The translations under genes were made by a program, and so were the position numbers. A DNA stretch of 64,000 nucleotides from Perlucidibaca wandonensis (lineage in GTDB: Bacteria; Pseudomonadota; Gammaproteobacteria; Pseudomonadales; Moraxellaceae): contig NZ_JBHTIT010000002.1 of the NCBI RefSeq assembly GCF_042677145.1, forward strand, positions 62,001-126,000, read 5' to 3'. The first letter of the stretch is position 1. Every line of letters begins with the position of its first letter. The notes beneath the pieces were generated by a model. That model was given only the letters and a program-made list of their open reading frames with translations, made no database searches and was not told the origin of the DNA. Shown piece after piece: positions 8,168 to 18,500 of the stretch.

Positions 8168-9246
8168 AAGCAGCACTACTTTCCCGTCTTGATCAGCTTG
8201 CCGAACGCTTTGAAGAGCTGAATGCGCTCTTGTCCGATGCTGGTGTCATTGCTGATCAAAACCAGTTTCGTAAACTCTCGCGCGAGCATGCTGAGCTTGA
8301 GCCCGTGGTGGCCGCACTAGCAGCGTATCGCCGTGCCGAGCAGCAACGCGCCGATGCCAAAGCATTACTATCGGATCCAGATTTTCGTGAATTAGCGGAA
8401 ATGGACATTGCCGATATGGATGCCGAATTAGTCCGCATCAGCGAAGATTTACAGCGTCTGATGGTGCCACGCGATCCCAATGACAATGGCAATGTGTGGC
8501 TCGAGGTTCGCGCTGGTACCGGTGGCGATGAGGCCGCGATTTTTGCCGGCGACTTATTTCGTATGTATAGCCGCTTTGCCGAGCGCCAAGGTTGGCGGAT
8601 CGAGATTGTCTCTAGTAACGAGGGCGAGCATGGCGGCTATAAAGAAGTGATTTCGCGCGTCTCTGGCGAGTCCGTTTATGCCTCTTTGAAGTTTGAGTCT
8701 GGTGCGCACCGCGTGCAGCGTGTGCCTGCAACTGAATCACAAGGCCGCGTGCACACTTCGGCTTGCACCGTGGCGGTGATGCCGGAAGCGCCAGAGCTGG
8801 AAGCCATCGAGATTAATGCCGGTGACTTGCGCATCGATACTTATCGCGCCAGTGGTGCTGGCGGGCAGCACATCAACAAAACCGATTCGGCGGTGCGCGT
8901 AACGCACATTCCAACGGGTGTGGTGGTTGAGTGCCAAGATGAGCGCTCGCAGCACAAAAATAAAGCCCGCGCACTGTCGTTATTATCGGCAAAGCTGCAT
9001 GCGGCGCAGCAGGCTGAGGCGCAGTTGGCCTCGTCGACCATGCGCCGTGATCTTGTCGGCAGCGGTGATCGTTCTGAGCGCATTCGCACCTATAATTTTC
9101 CGCAAGGCCGCATGAGCGATCACCGCATCAACCTCACGCTATATCGTCTCGATGAGATCATGAATGGCGATTTAACTGAGCTGCTGAATGCATTGGCGAC
9201 TGAGCATCAAGCCGATCAGTTGGCTGCGATGGCGGAGACTTTGTGA
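8164..9246 (+). CDS. prfA: Peptide chain release factor 1
   Basis: RF1 has 360 residues here, the canonical length. The GGQ motif at residues 233-235 (GAGGQHINKTDSAVR) triggers peptidyl-tRNA hydrolysis at UAA and UAG codons. The recognition region lies in domain 2. The start codon overlaps the hemA stop (ATGA). The downstream prmC encodes the enzyme that N5-methylates the GGQ glutamine, so substrate and modifier are neighbours. Confidence 0.98.
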   Translation: MKAALLSRLDQLAERFEELNALLSDAGVIADQNQFRKLSREHAELEPVVAALAAYRRAEQQRADAKALLSDPDFRELAEMDIADMDAELVRISEDLQRLMVPRDPNDNGNVWLEVRAGTGGDEAAIFAGDLFRMYSRFAERQGWRIEIVSSNEGEHGGYKEVISRVSGESVYASLKFESGAHRVQRVPATESQGRVHTSACTVAVMPEAPELEAIEINAGDLRIDTYRASGAGGQHINKTDSAVRVTHIPTGVVVECQDERSQHKNKARALSLLSAKLHAAQQAEAQLASSTMRRDLVGSGDRSERIRTYNFPQGRMSDHRINLTLYRLDEIMNGDLTELLNALATEHQADQLAAMAETL

Positions 9247-9309
9247 TCCGATCATTGAGCAAGATACTCATTGTAGGCTTGACTCAGTTACCGCCATTTC
9301 CACCTGTCG

Positions 9310-10227
9310 ATGAATCTCCACAACGCAATGCCTAGCAATAGCGCAGCAACTATAACTCTCGAGCAATGGCTTAAAGCTGCGACGGCGACATTGGCACAAA
9401 GCTTGGCGTGGCAGCCAGTTAGCGGCGATGCCGTGAGTGCTCGCCGCGAGGCCAGCTCGGTCTTGCTGGCCGCCATCGGGAAGACGCATGCTTGGCTTTT
9501 AACTTGGCCTGATGCTTGTTTGAGCACTGATGAGCTAGCGCGGGCGGATGCGTGGTTGGCGAGGCGCGCCGCCGGTGAACCTTTGGCCTATTTGCGCGGT
9601 GAGCAAGAGTTTTGGTCATTATCGCTTCAAGTAGCACCGGGCATTTTAGTGCCGCGTGCCGATACCGAATGTTTGGTCGAGCAAGCGCTATTACGTATTG
9701 CTAGCGCTGGCGCTGTGCGTGTCTTAGATCTGGGCACTGGTTCCGGCGCTATTGCTTTGGCCATTGCGCATGAGCGCCGGCAAGCGCAGGTGTTTGCGGC
9801 CGATCGCAGTGCCTTGGCGGTGGCTGTGGCGCAGACAAATGCCGCACGATTGAGCTTGGCGCTGAGTTGCCGTGAGAGTGATTGGTTTAGCGCATTTGCT
9901 GGTGATCGCTTCGATGTCATTGTTAGTAACCCACCGTATATTGCCGAGGATGACCCGCACTTGGCAGCGCTGAAGTTCGAACCAATACAGGCCTTGGCGG
10001 CGGCCGATTTCGGCCTTGCCGACTTACGCGAAATCATCATGCAGGCGCCGAAGCATCTGAGCATGAATGGATATTTATTGCTCGAGCATGGCCACGATCA
10101 AGCAGCAGCAGTACGCGAGTTGTTGCAGCAAGCAGGCTTTGTCGATGTTTGCTCGACGCGGGATTTTGGCGGTAATGAGCGCGTGACTGGCGGGCGTTGG
10201 ACTGGAGTATCAGATGATGACGCATGA
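9310..10227 (+). CDS. prmC: Release factor glutamine methyltransferase PrmC (HemK)
   Basis: This SAM-dependent enzyme methylates the GGQ glutamine of RF1 and RF2. The N-terminal helical substrate domain is followed by PRADTE, the SAM motif VLDLGTGSGAIALA, and the catalytic NPPY at residues 207-210 (SNPPYIAEDDPHL). Length is 305 residues versus about 277 in E. coli; the excess is at the N terminus. An alternative ATG at 9328 is possible because neither start has a strong ribosome-binding site. The 3' end overlaps moeB by 14 bases. Confidence 0.95.
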   Translation: MNLHNAMPSNSAATITLEQWLKAATATLAQSLAWQPVSGDAVSARREASSVLLAAIGKTHAWLLTWPDACLSTDELARADAWLARRAAGEPLAYLRGEQEFWSLSLQVAPGILVPRADTECLVEQALLRIASAGAVRVLDLGTGSGAIALAIAHERRQAQVFAADRSALAVAVAQTNAARLSLALSCRESDWFSAFAGDRFDVIVSNPPYIAEDDPHLAALKFEPIQALAAADFGLADLREIIMQAPKHLSMNGYLLLEHGHDQAAAVRELLQQAGFVDVCSTRDFGGNERVTGGRWTGVSDDDA

Positions 10228-10975
10228 GCTAAGCGATGCCGAACTGCTGCGCTACCATCGGCAAATTCTATTGCCGAGCTGGGATATCGCCGCGCAACAG
10301 AAGCTGCGTGCCGCCACCGTATTGGTGCTAGGCCTTGGCGGCCTTGGCTGCCCTGTGGCGCAATACCTTGCCGCTGCAGGCGTTGGTCGTTTAATTTTGC
10401 TCGATGACGACCGTGTCGATATCAGTAATTTGCAGCGCCAACCCTTGCACGGTGAAGCCGATGTTGGCCGCTTAAAAGTCGAGTCAGCCGCAGCCTCGCT
10501 AAAGGCGTTAAACCCATTGGTAGAAATTGTGACTGTGGCCGCGAGAGCCGACGCCGCCCTGCTCGCACGATGGATGCCGGAGGTCGCAGTGGTGGCCGAT
10601 TGCTGCGATAATTTCAGTACGCGAGATCTTATCAACGCTAGCGCGTGGGCGGCGCAAGTGCCGGTAGTGTCGGCAGCGGCCATTGCCTGGCAGGGTCAGC
10701 TCAGCGTGTTTGATGCCCGCGATGCTAAGTCGCCATGCTATCGCTGTCTTTATCCAGACAGCCTCGATGCCGAGCAGACCTGCAACGATGTCGGCGTTAT
10801 GGCGAGCACCGTGGCGGTAATGGGCAGCTTACAAGCCAATGAAATTTTGAAGCTAATCGCAGGAGTTGGTAGCAATCTCTGCGGTAAGTTGTTGTTGTGG
10901 GATGGCCATCAGGCGAACATGCGCACACTGCGCATCCCGCGTGATGTGGCTTGTCCCGTGTGTTCTTCTACGTAA
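10214..10975 (+). CDS. moeB: Molybdopterin-synthase adenylyltransferase MoeB (HesA/MoeB/ThiF family)
   Basis: The 253-residue E1-like enzyme adenylates the C-terminal Gly-Gly of a ubiquitin-like sulfur carrier (MoaD or ThiS). The ATP-binding loop is VLGLGGLGCPVAQYLAAAGVG, with DDDRVDISNLQRQ after it. Two zinc-binding pairs are seen: CYRC near residue 176 and CPVC at the C terminus. GGAG seven bases before 10214 supports this start. No sulfur-carrier gene is adjacent, so MoeB versus ThiF cannot be settled; position after prmC favours MoeB by comparison with other gammaproteobacteria. Confidence 0.88.
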   Translation: MMTHELSDAELLRYHRQILLPSWDIAAQQKLRAATVLVLGLGGLGCPVAQYLAAAGVGRLILLDDDRVDISNLQRQPLHGEADVGRLKVESAAASLKALNPLVEIVTVAARADAALLARWMPEVAVVADCCDNFSTRDLINASAWAAQVPVVSAAAIAWQGQLSVFDARDAKSPCYRCLYPDSLDAEQTCNDVGVMASTVAVMGSLQANEILKLIAGVGSNLCGKLLLWDGHQANMRTLRIPRDVACPVCSST

Positions 10976-10997
10976 TTTGTTTTCGGAGTGATGTGAC

Positions 10998-12305
10998 ATG
11001 AACCCTTATGCGAGCTGGCGCCATGCCTTAAAAGGCGTGTTTCGAATTGGTCAAACGACCTCGATTATTGCCGCAACGGGATTTGCTTGGGCGACCGGTG
11101 ACCGCTTGCCTACGCCGCGTGTGCTGCGCCTAACCTTCGAGCGACTGGGCGCAACTTACGTGAAATTGGGTCAGTTTATTGCTAGCTCGCCGTCATTGTT
11201 TCCCGCCGAATACGTCACTGAATTTCAGCATTGCTTAGATAAAACTGAGCCGCTGTCGTTTGAGATTATGCGTGATGTGTTAGAGCGCGAACTCAAGCGC
11301 CCAATGCACGAAGTCTTCAGCGAAGTCGATGAGATTCCGCTGGCATCGGCATCAATTGCCCAAGTTCATGCCGCGAAATTGATTACCGGTGAGTCGGTGG
11401 TGATCAAGATTCAGAAGCCCGGTGTTGAACAGGTTCTGCTCACCGACCTGAACTTTTTATACGTCACCGCGCTGCTATTAGAGCGCGTGCTGCCAAAACT
11501 GAAGTTTGCTTCGCTGTCGGGTATCGTCAGTGAAATTCAAGGCTGCATGATGGAAGAGGTCGACTTTTATAAGGAGGCGCGCAACGTTGAGCAGTTCCGC
11601 GCTTACTTAGAGGCTACGGGCAATACGCAGGCGACTGCGCCACGGATTTATCCCGAGGCATCAAGCCTGCGCGTGCTGACTATGGAGCGTTTCTATGGCG
11701 TGCCATTGACCGATCTTGAAACCATTCGCAAATATACGCGTGACCCAGCAGGCACATTAGTGGCTGCGCTCAACACGTGGTTTTCTAGTCTGATGCTCTG
11801 TGAAAGTTTCCACGCCGACTTGCACGCCGGCAACCTCATGGTGCTCACCGATGGCCGCCTTGGCTTTATCGACTTCGGCATCGTGGGTCGCATTGCGCCC
11901 GATACCTGGACGGCGACGATGGCATTCATCGAGTCATTAGGCGATGGCGACTTTAAGAAAATGGCCGAGAGCATGGCATTGATTGGCATGACCAAACGCA
12001 AGGTCGATAACGCCCAACTTGCGCTAGACCTTGAGGCTATTTACGGCGCCGCAACCACGGTTGACCCCTTAAGCATTGGCGGTGCCATGGCTAATGACAA
12101 CGAGATCAATAAGCTCATGCTGGAGATTGTCGCTGTTGGTGAGCGCCACGGTATTCGCTTCCCTCGTGCCTTCGCTCTGTTGCTGAAGCAAATGCTTTAC
12201 TTTGATAGGTATATTCGTATTTTGGCGCCTGATATGAATCTTTTCGACGATGATCGCATCAGCTTTCTTGGCGATGACAGTGGTGGTCATAAACTGTTGC
12301 ACTGA
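10998..12305 (+). CDS. ABC1/UbiB-type atypical protein kinase-like ATPase
   Basis: The 435-residue ADCK/UbiB superfamily protein has the KxGQ-type signature (YVKLGQFIASSPSLFP). It also has the Ala-rich nucleotide loop region ASASIAQVHAA, the VIKIQKPG lysine, the catalytic-loop-like FHADLHAGNLM and the metal motif GFIDFGIVGR. Relatives act as ATPases in quinone synthesis or lipid homeostasis. It is about 110 residues shorter than UbiB and lacks UbiB's C-terminal membrane helices, so it is probably a paralogous family rather than UbiB itself. It lies 22 bases after moeB and is followed by a strong terminator. Confidence 0.85.
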   Translation: MNPYASWRHALKGVFRIGQTTSIIAATGFAWATGDRLPTPRVLRLTFERLGATYVKLGQFIASSPSLFPAEYVTEFQHCLDKTEPLSFEIMRDVLERELKRPMHEVFSEVDEIPLASASIAQVHAAKLITGESVVIKIQKPGVEQVLLTDLNFLYVTALLLERVLPKLKFASLSGIVSEIQGCMMEEVDFYKEARNVEQFRAYLEATGNTQATAPRIYPEASSLRVLTMERFYGVPLTDLETIRKYTRDPAGTLVAALNTWFSSLMLCESFHADLHAGNLMVLTDGRLGFIDFGIVGRIAPDTWTATMAFIESLGDGDFKKMAESMALIGMTKRKVDNAQLALDLEAIYGAATTVDPLSIGGAMANDNEINKLMLEIVAVGERHGIRFPRAFALLLKQMLYFDRYIRILAPDMNLFDDDRISFLGDDSGGHKLLH

Positions 12306-12324
12306 TTCGCTAACGTGAAGTGAT

Positions 12325-12353
12325 TAAAAAAGCCCGCATCTGCGGGCTTTTTA
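12325..12353. terminator. Intrinsic terminator, left copy
   Basis: The 8-bp stem AGCCCGCA/TGCGGGCT (12331-12338 with 12341-12348, loop TC) has an A-run before it and a T-run after it. It ends the moeB/ABC1 transcript. The same hairpin recurs at 21664-21681, after the giant gene. Confidence 0.92.
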
Positions 12354-12372
12354 TTGCCTGTATTTTGTACTA

Positions 12373-12401
12373 GATGTGCAAGCTTACATGTCTGATATAA
12401 T
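12373..12401 (+). promoter_or_regulatory. Candidate extended -10 promoter for the giant lipoprotein gene
   Basis: TGATATAAT at 12393-12401 is a perfect extended -10 element (TGnTATAAT). The -35 position is poor (GATGTG at 12373-12378), as tolerated by extended -10 promoters. It would give a leader of about 100 bases before the ATG at 12507. The rest of this 200-base gap is AT-rich with no other clear element. Confidence 0.5.
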
Positions 12402-12506
12402 CTGTTGCAGTTGTGTAACTTTAGTGACAGTATTTGAATATAAGAAATAAGTTTCATACTCATAATAAAAATAGAGCGGCCTTCCAGGGCGCCAAAGGTG
12501 ATAGCT

Positions 12507-15500
12507 ATGGTCATTCGGCAGCTTCTTATTCTCTCGGCAGTCACAGCACTGCTATCTGCCTGCGATAGTGCACCAAATAGCGTTTCATCTCCTCCTAGCG
12601 GCTCTGAAATACAAACTGGCATGGTGTATGACAGTACGGTGGAAGGCCTTGCTTACCGCACCTCAACCCAAAGTGGTATCACTGATACGGGCGGCATATT
12701 CACTTATCGTTCTGGCGAGCGTATTACCTTTTCTTTTGCTGGAGTGGATTTGCCTGAGGCGCTAGCGCTGCCTCAAATGAACCCGCGATTTATTTTCGCA
12801 TCCACGGCCGAACTGGCATCGAGCAATGACAATCGGGTCGTTAACTTTTCACGCTTACTGCAGTCGCTAGATGCCGATGGCAACTCAGCGAATGGCTTGG
12901 ATATTCGCGAAGCGAGTGCGGCGTTGGCCGAGCGAAATATTGCCCTAAATTTGGCTGTAGAGCCGGATAGCTTTGCTGCTAATAACCCTGCAATTACTAC
13001 GTATTTGTCTGAGAAAGGCCGAGCTTTAGTCGATGCCGAAGTGGCTAAAGCGCACTTGGCTTGTAGTGAGCAAGATGTGGCTGAGGGCCGCACACCAGAT
13101 GGTATTTGTGACGGTAATACGCCTGCTTTATCGGCTAGCGATATCAGTATTCTTGAGGGTAATAGCAGTCATGTCATCAGCATGACATTTACCTTGTCGA
13201 GCACTTCGGCTGTGCCTGTGTCATTCGCCTATACGACTCAAGCAGCAACAGCTACTGCGGGCGATGATTTTGTTGATGCTGCAGGGGTAATAACGTTTCC
13301 TGCAGGAACACGTAATCAAACACTCGCCATCACCATTTTGGGCGATATTGCTCCTGAGGATGATGAGTTTTTCACTGTTAAGCTCAGTCAAGCTACGGGC
13401 TTAACACTGGTTCGTGACTCAATACGGGTCACTCTCCGTGATGATGATACGGTGGCGACACCTTTGCGTATTTCGGCGCAGCCCCTACTGGTCAATGAAG
13501 GCAGTGGCGGAGGCTTTACTCAGGCGATGTTGCGGATTGAGCGCCAAGGTGCACTGGATCAAGCGGTAAGCATTCGTTTGGTGAGTCGCGATGAGGGTAG
13601 TGCGCTGGCCCCTAGTGATTATGAGGCGATTAATCGCGAGGTGATCATCCCCGCAAATGACACGTCGATTTTAGTGCCACTGAAAATTGTTGCCGATGAC
13701 GCCGTTGAGAATGATGAAACCTTCCTGATCGATATCACCAGCGTGAGCCCGCAAGCACAAATTATCGGCTCGCCAGTGCGAGTGACTATTGCCAATGATG
13801 ATGTGGCTACAAGTCGTTCGCAATTGAGTATTGCTGATGGCAGCATTCAAGAGCCCGAAAGTGGTACTGCGCCTCTGCTAGTGACTGTCACTCGCTCTGG
13901 TGCTGCCAATAGTGCGGTAACCGTGCGCGTGAAAAGTGAAAATGGTAGCGCCGAGGCAGGCACAGACTATCTGGCGGTCAATCAACTATTAAGCTTCCCC
14001 GCAGGTGTCCTGACGCAGTCGTTTAACGTCACTATTAATGCCGATGCGATCAGTGAGCCGACGGAAACATTTACGCTACGTCTGAGTGAGGCGAGCAATG
14101 CAGATATTGCTGTTGGTGAAGCAATTATTAGTATTTTGGATCAGCCGCCAATAGCCGTTGCACCGACTATTACGTTGACTGATCGCTCGATTACCGAGGG
14201 CGACACGGCGCGTAACGAAACATTTACGCTTCAGCGTAGTGGTGATGTATCGCTGCCTAGTTCGGTGCGAGTGAGTGTGTTGTCACGAGCCGACGATACG
14301 GCGACAGCTGGTTCTGATTACGTGGCGTTAGATCAGCTCGTGCATTTCCCTGCGAATGCTAGCTCCGAAAGCATTGTTGTGCGTATTTTAGGTGATGACA
14401 TTGTGGAGGCGAATGAAACATTTTCGCTTTTGCTCAGTAGCCCAACAAATGCCACTCTGGCGCGAACGGCAGCTCGCATCACGATCATTGATGATGACAA
14501 TGCGGCGCTTCCAAGCCTGAGTTTACTGCCGCTAGAGCCAGTAGCTGAAGGCGACTCTGGGCTGAATGTGGTTAATGTGATTGCACAGCTGAGTGAGGCC
14601 AGTACCCAAGCGATTACGCTGACGTACTCACTTGAGGATGGCTCTGCCACTAGCCAGGGCCAACGCCGCGACTTTGATCCAGTGCAAAACTCGCAAGTGA
14701 CTATCCCTGCCGGTGCAACACAAGGCTTGCTGCCAATCACTATTCGCGGCGATGCCTATGAGGAGCGCGATGAGACACTGACGGTGGTTTTGAACAGTGT
14801 CAGTGGTGCGCGATTAGGCACTAGCAGCCAAGTTATTACCATCAAAAATGATGAAGAGGCCAAGCTTCTGCAAGTCGGTGCAGCATCGCGTTCAGTAGCG
14901 CCGACGGATGAGCAGGTGGCAGGTCAAATGGAGGCTTATCAAGGTGGCGAGCGTCTTCAGCGCTTCCATTTAGGTGGTTATGGTTTTGGCCCATTCCAGT
15001 TAGTGCCAGGCTTCGGACCTTTCCCTGAGCTCACCTTTGGTGATGCACCAGTGTCCATTTCTAATGCGCCAGCGGGAGCCTCTTGTTTTAGTCATGAGTT
15101 GACCGCAGCGAAGCGTACCGAGTTGCATTGTGATGATGAAATCTCGGTGCGAGTCATGGTTATTCTTGATCCAAAATCCAGTGAGCGTGTGGCCTTTGTC
15201 ACAGTCGATGCCATTGGTGCCGGTAACTTAATTCAAGATGCTATGCGTGCGGCAGTAAATAAAGCTAGCTGTGACGCAGGTGCTTGCATTCTGCCGCGCA
15301 ATGTCTTGTTTGGTCAGACTCATACACATGCCGGTGCCGACTTGCAGGGCTTGTGGGGTGGTGTGCCGCGTGAGTGGATTAATGAGAAGTTGCTCGCCGG
15401 TGCTGCTGCCTCAACGATTGAGGCGATTGCGCAGTCACGGCCCGCGCAGCTGTCTATGTCGCGTAAAACAGTGCAGTTTAATAACTATCGTCGTCCGCAA

Positions 15501-18500
15501 TATCGTGATGCCAAACATCATCAGACCGACAAAATTGCCACCTTGTTGATGGCAAAGGCTGATGATGCGGAGCCGGCTAGCAGTAGGCTATTGGCGAGCA
15601 TGATGCAGTACTCGGCTCACCCCACTAGTGTCGGTGCAAATGACTATAAAATCCCTGGCGGCGAAGGAGAAGTGCTGCGTTTACCGCACCCAGACTATCC
15701 GTTGGGTTCAACGCGCGAGTTAGAGGCGCGCTTCCAAGGTACGGCGCTATATTTTAATGGCCCAATTGCTGACGCTTCACCTAGTGGCTCAACTGATGGT
15801 GCCACTGGCGATACCGTTTATGATCGCGTGCGTGCTCGAGGCAAGAACCTTGTCGATGCAGCACTTAATGATTTGGCTGCTAGTGCTGTTGCCATTGACC
15901 CTGTGCTGGAGGCGCGTAGCGCTGAAGCCATCTTGCCTGTCACCAACCCCTTGTTTCTGGGCGTAGGCCTGATAGGTCAGTTCAACGGTTACTATCAATT
16001 TAGCCAACTACCTTTCAGTGATATTCCGGGGCTAGATCAAATTCCAGCCGCGATTATTGAGGCCTTTGAGGGTGTGCAAAACCAGCTGCCACAGCCAGCA
16101 CCCATGGCTCGTACCTATGTCAGTCGTGTCAGTCTGGGTACTAAAAATTCGGCTAACCCACTACAGAACCGCCTAGAGATTGTCACCATCCCTGGTGAGG
16201 CGACCGGTAGTTTTGGTCGTTATATTCGTGGCTTGGCGGAGGACTCTCCTGACGGGGAGCCGCTGAAGACGCAAACCATGCTGCTGGGGCTGACGCAAAA
16301 TAGTTTTGGCTACATTATTCCTGAGGATGAGTTTAGCTATGTCGACCCTACGGGGGATGTTGTTGGCTATGAGGAAATTGTTTCTTTAGGGCCACTGACA
16401 GCACCTTTATTGCGCCTGCAAGCTTATAACCCGCTCTTTGATGTGGCTCCAACCGATCCACGTAACCTACCTCCAGCGCTTACAGATTGTGCGATTGCTT
16501 GGGATTTCGGCTCTTGCATCCTCGGTATTGGTCTGGATCGATTCATGCAGCTGCTAGGCCTTTCTAGTACTTTTGGTGATCTAGCAGAAACCGTTGCTGA
16601 TGGCTGCCATGAAGTGGCTGGCCCATTAAGCCCAGCGTGTATTGTTTTTGATGGATTGGCTGAGCTGTTTGCAGTCATTCCAGATGTTCCGGCTTTTCCA
16701 GGCGTGCCTGGCGATGGTGGCGATCCATCAGCTCCCTCATTGGCAGCGCCAGCAGAGTTAACGCTATTGCCGGAAATCTTAAAGGCTCAAGCGACAGGCT
16801 GTGACTTTATTGATCCCGCCGCTTGCTTGTTGCCATTCCCTAACAACCATTTCACCAAGGCAGTGGCGAGCAACGACACCGGCATTCAGGTCAATATCAA
16901 CCCACTAGCGCCGCCGCGCAATATTGCTGGCCGTCCTGTTGATGTCAGTGATCAGAATCGAGCTGACGGCTTCTCGCCAGGCCAAGCAATTATATTGCGC
17001 GTGCCAGGCTTGGATTTGGATCAAACTGCTAATGCGCGGCCAGTACCTCGCCTTGGTAAGCCGGGTGCAGGACAGGCTTCTGGTGTTGCAGCACAGGCGA
17101 TGTCAAATAGCCTGCGTGCTAACTCCGCAATCATTATTTGGGATGCGACGGCTAAAAAACGTCATCTCGTTTGGGCGGAAATAGATAATAATCGTACGCG
17201 TTATACGCCCTGTGATTTGCCTGGGCCTGTGCAGACTGTGGCTGAATTGGCAGACTCTGCCGAGTTGGCATCTGCAATTCAAACCTTCCGCGATGGCTGT
17301 AATGGTGCGGCTAAACCACTAGTGTCACTAGTGGATGGTGTTGATCCAACAAGTGATCCAGGGCCAGCATTAATGATTCGCCCAGGCATTAACTTTGAGG
17401 AAGGGCACCGCTACATAGTGGCTCTGCGTGACTTAAGAGACGCAAATGGTGATGTCATTGCTTCAACAGCAGGCTTCTCTCTCTGCCGAGATACTAGCGA
17501 TAGCCCTCTTCGTGCTATTCCTGTTGTGGGTAAGCGTTGCGGTGAGCTTGACGCTATTTTTGCTGAGCTTGAAAGCGAGGCAGCAATTGAGCGTAAAACG
17601 CTGTATAGCGCTTGGGACTTCACAGTGGCCAGTGAGCGTAGCCTAACTGGACGTATGCTAGCGATACGTGATGCCACCCTTAAAGGTAAGCTGCCTAGCT
17701 TCGCTATCGATAGCGTGCAAGATAATGCCTTTAATGCCGGTAAAGATGACTGCACCACGGCGGGCAACACGGATAACTGCATTGCCCGTGTGATTAAAGG
17801 CAAAATTACCGTGCCTAACTTTATCGACAAGGCGCAACTTCCAGCCGATCAGTTAAGTGCTTTGCCGGATCTACCTTTGGGCCCGCTAAGTACTAGTGAC
17901 TTAGGCTCTGGGACGCTTGACCGGCAAATTGGCGGGCGCTTCTATTACGGTATAGAAAACCCCTTCCCCGGCCCATATGACGTGCCAAAGCCATTCCCGC
18001 TTCAGCCGACTGTGGATGTGCCATTTACCTGCCATATTCCGCGCGCGGCGTTTAGTGGCAGCACGACTGCCACTGACAATGCCAGCTACGATGTGCGGCC
18101 TTCACGAGTATCGCTCTATGGTCACGGCTTGTTTGGCAGTCAAAATGAAGTTGGGCAAGGCCAGCTGAGACGCTTCAGCAATGAGCATAACTACACGTTC
18201 TGCGCGCTTGATTGGGTTGGCATGTCCGGTGCTGGAGATGTCATCAATGCCCTCACGCTGCTGCTAGATATGTCGAATTTCCCGACGTTATCTGATCGTG
18301 TGCAGCAGGGCATTTTGCATTTTGTCGCGATGGGACGCTTACTGAAAGATCCTAATGGTTTGATCACAGATTCGGCCTTCCAAGCACCTGATGGCCGACC
18401 ATTAATCGATAACCGCGATATTTTCTACGATGGTAATAGCCAAGGTGGTATCGATGGCGGCGTAGTTGTGGCGGTGTCACCTGATATCCATCGCGGCGCG

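Noticed and set aside
13125..14860. Tandem repeats as a possible CRISPR or recombination array
   Set aside because: The periodicity is at protein level (Calx-beta domains); the DNA copies are too divergent for a repeat array.
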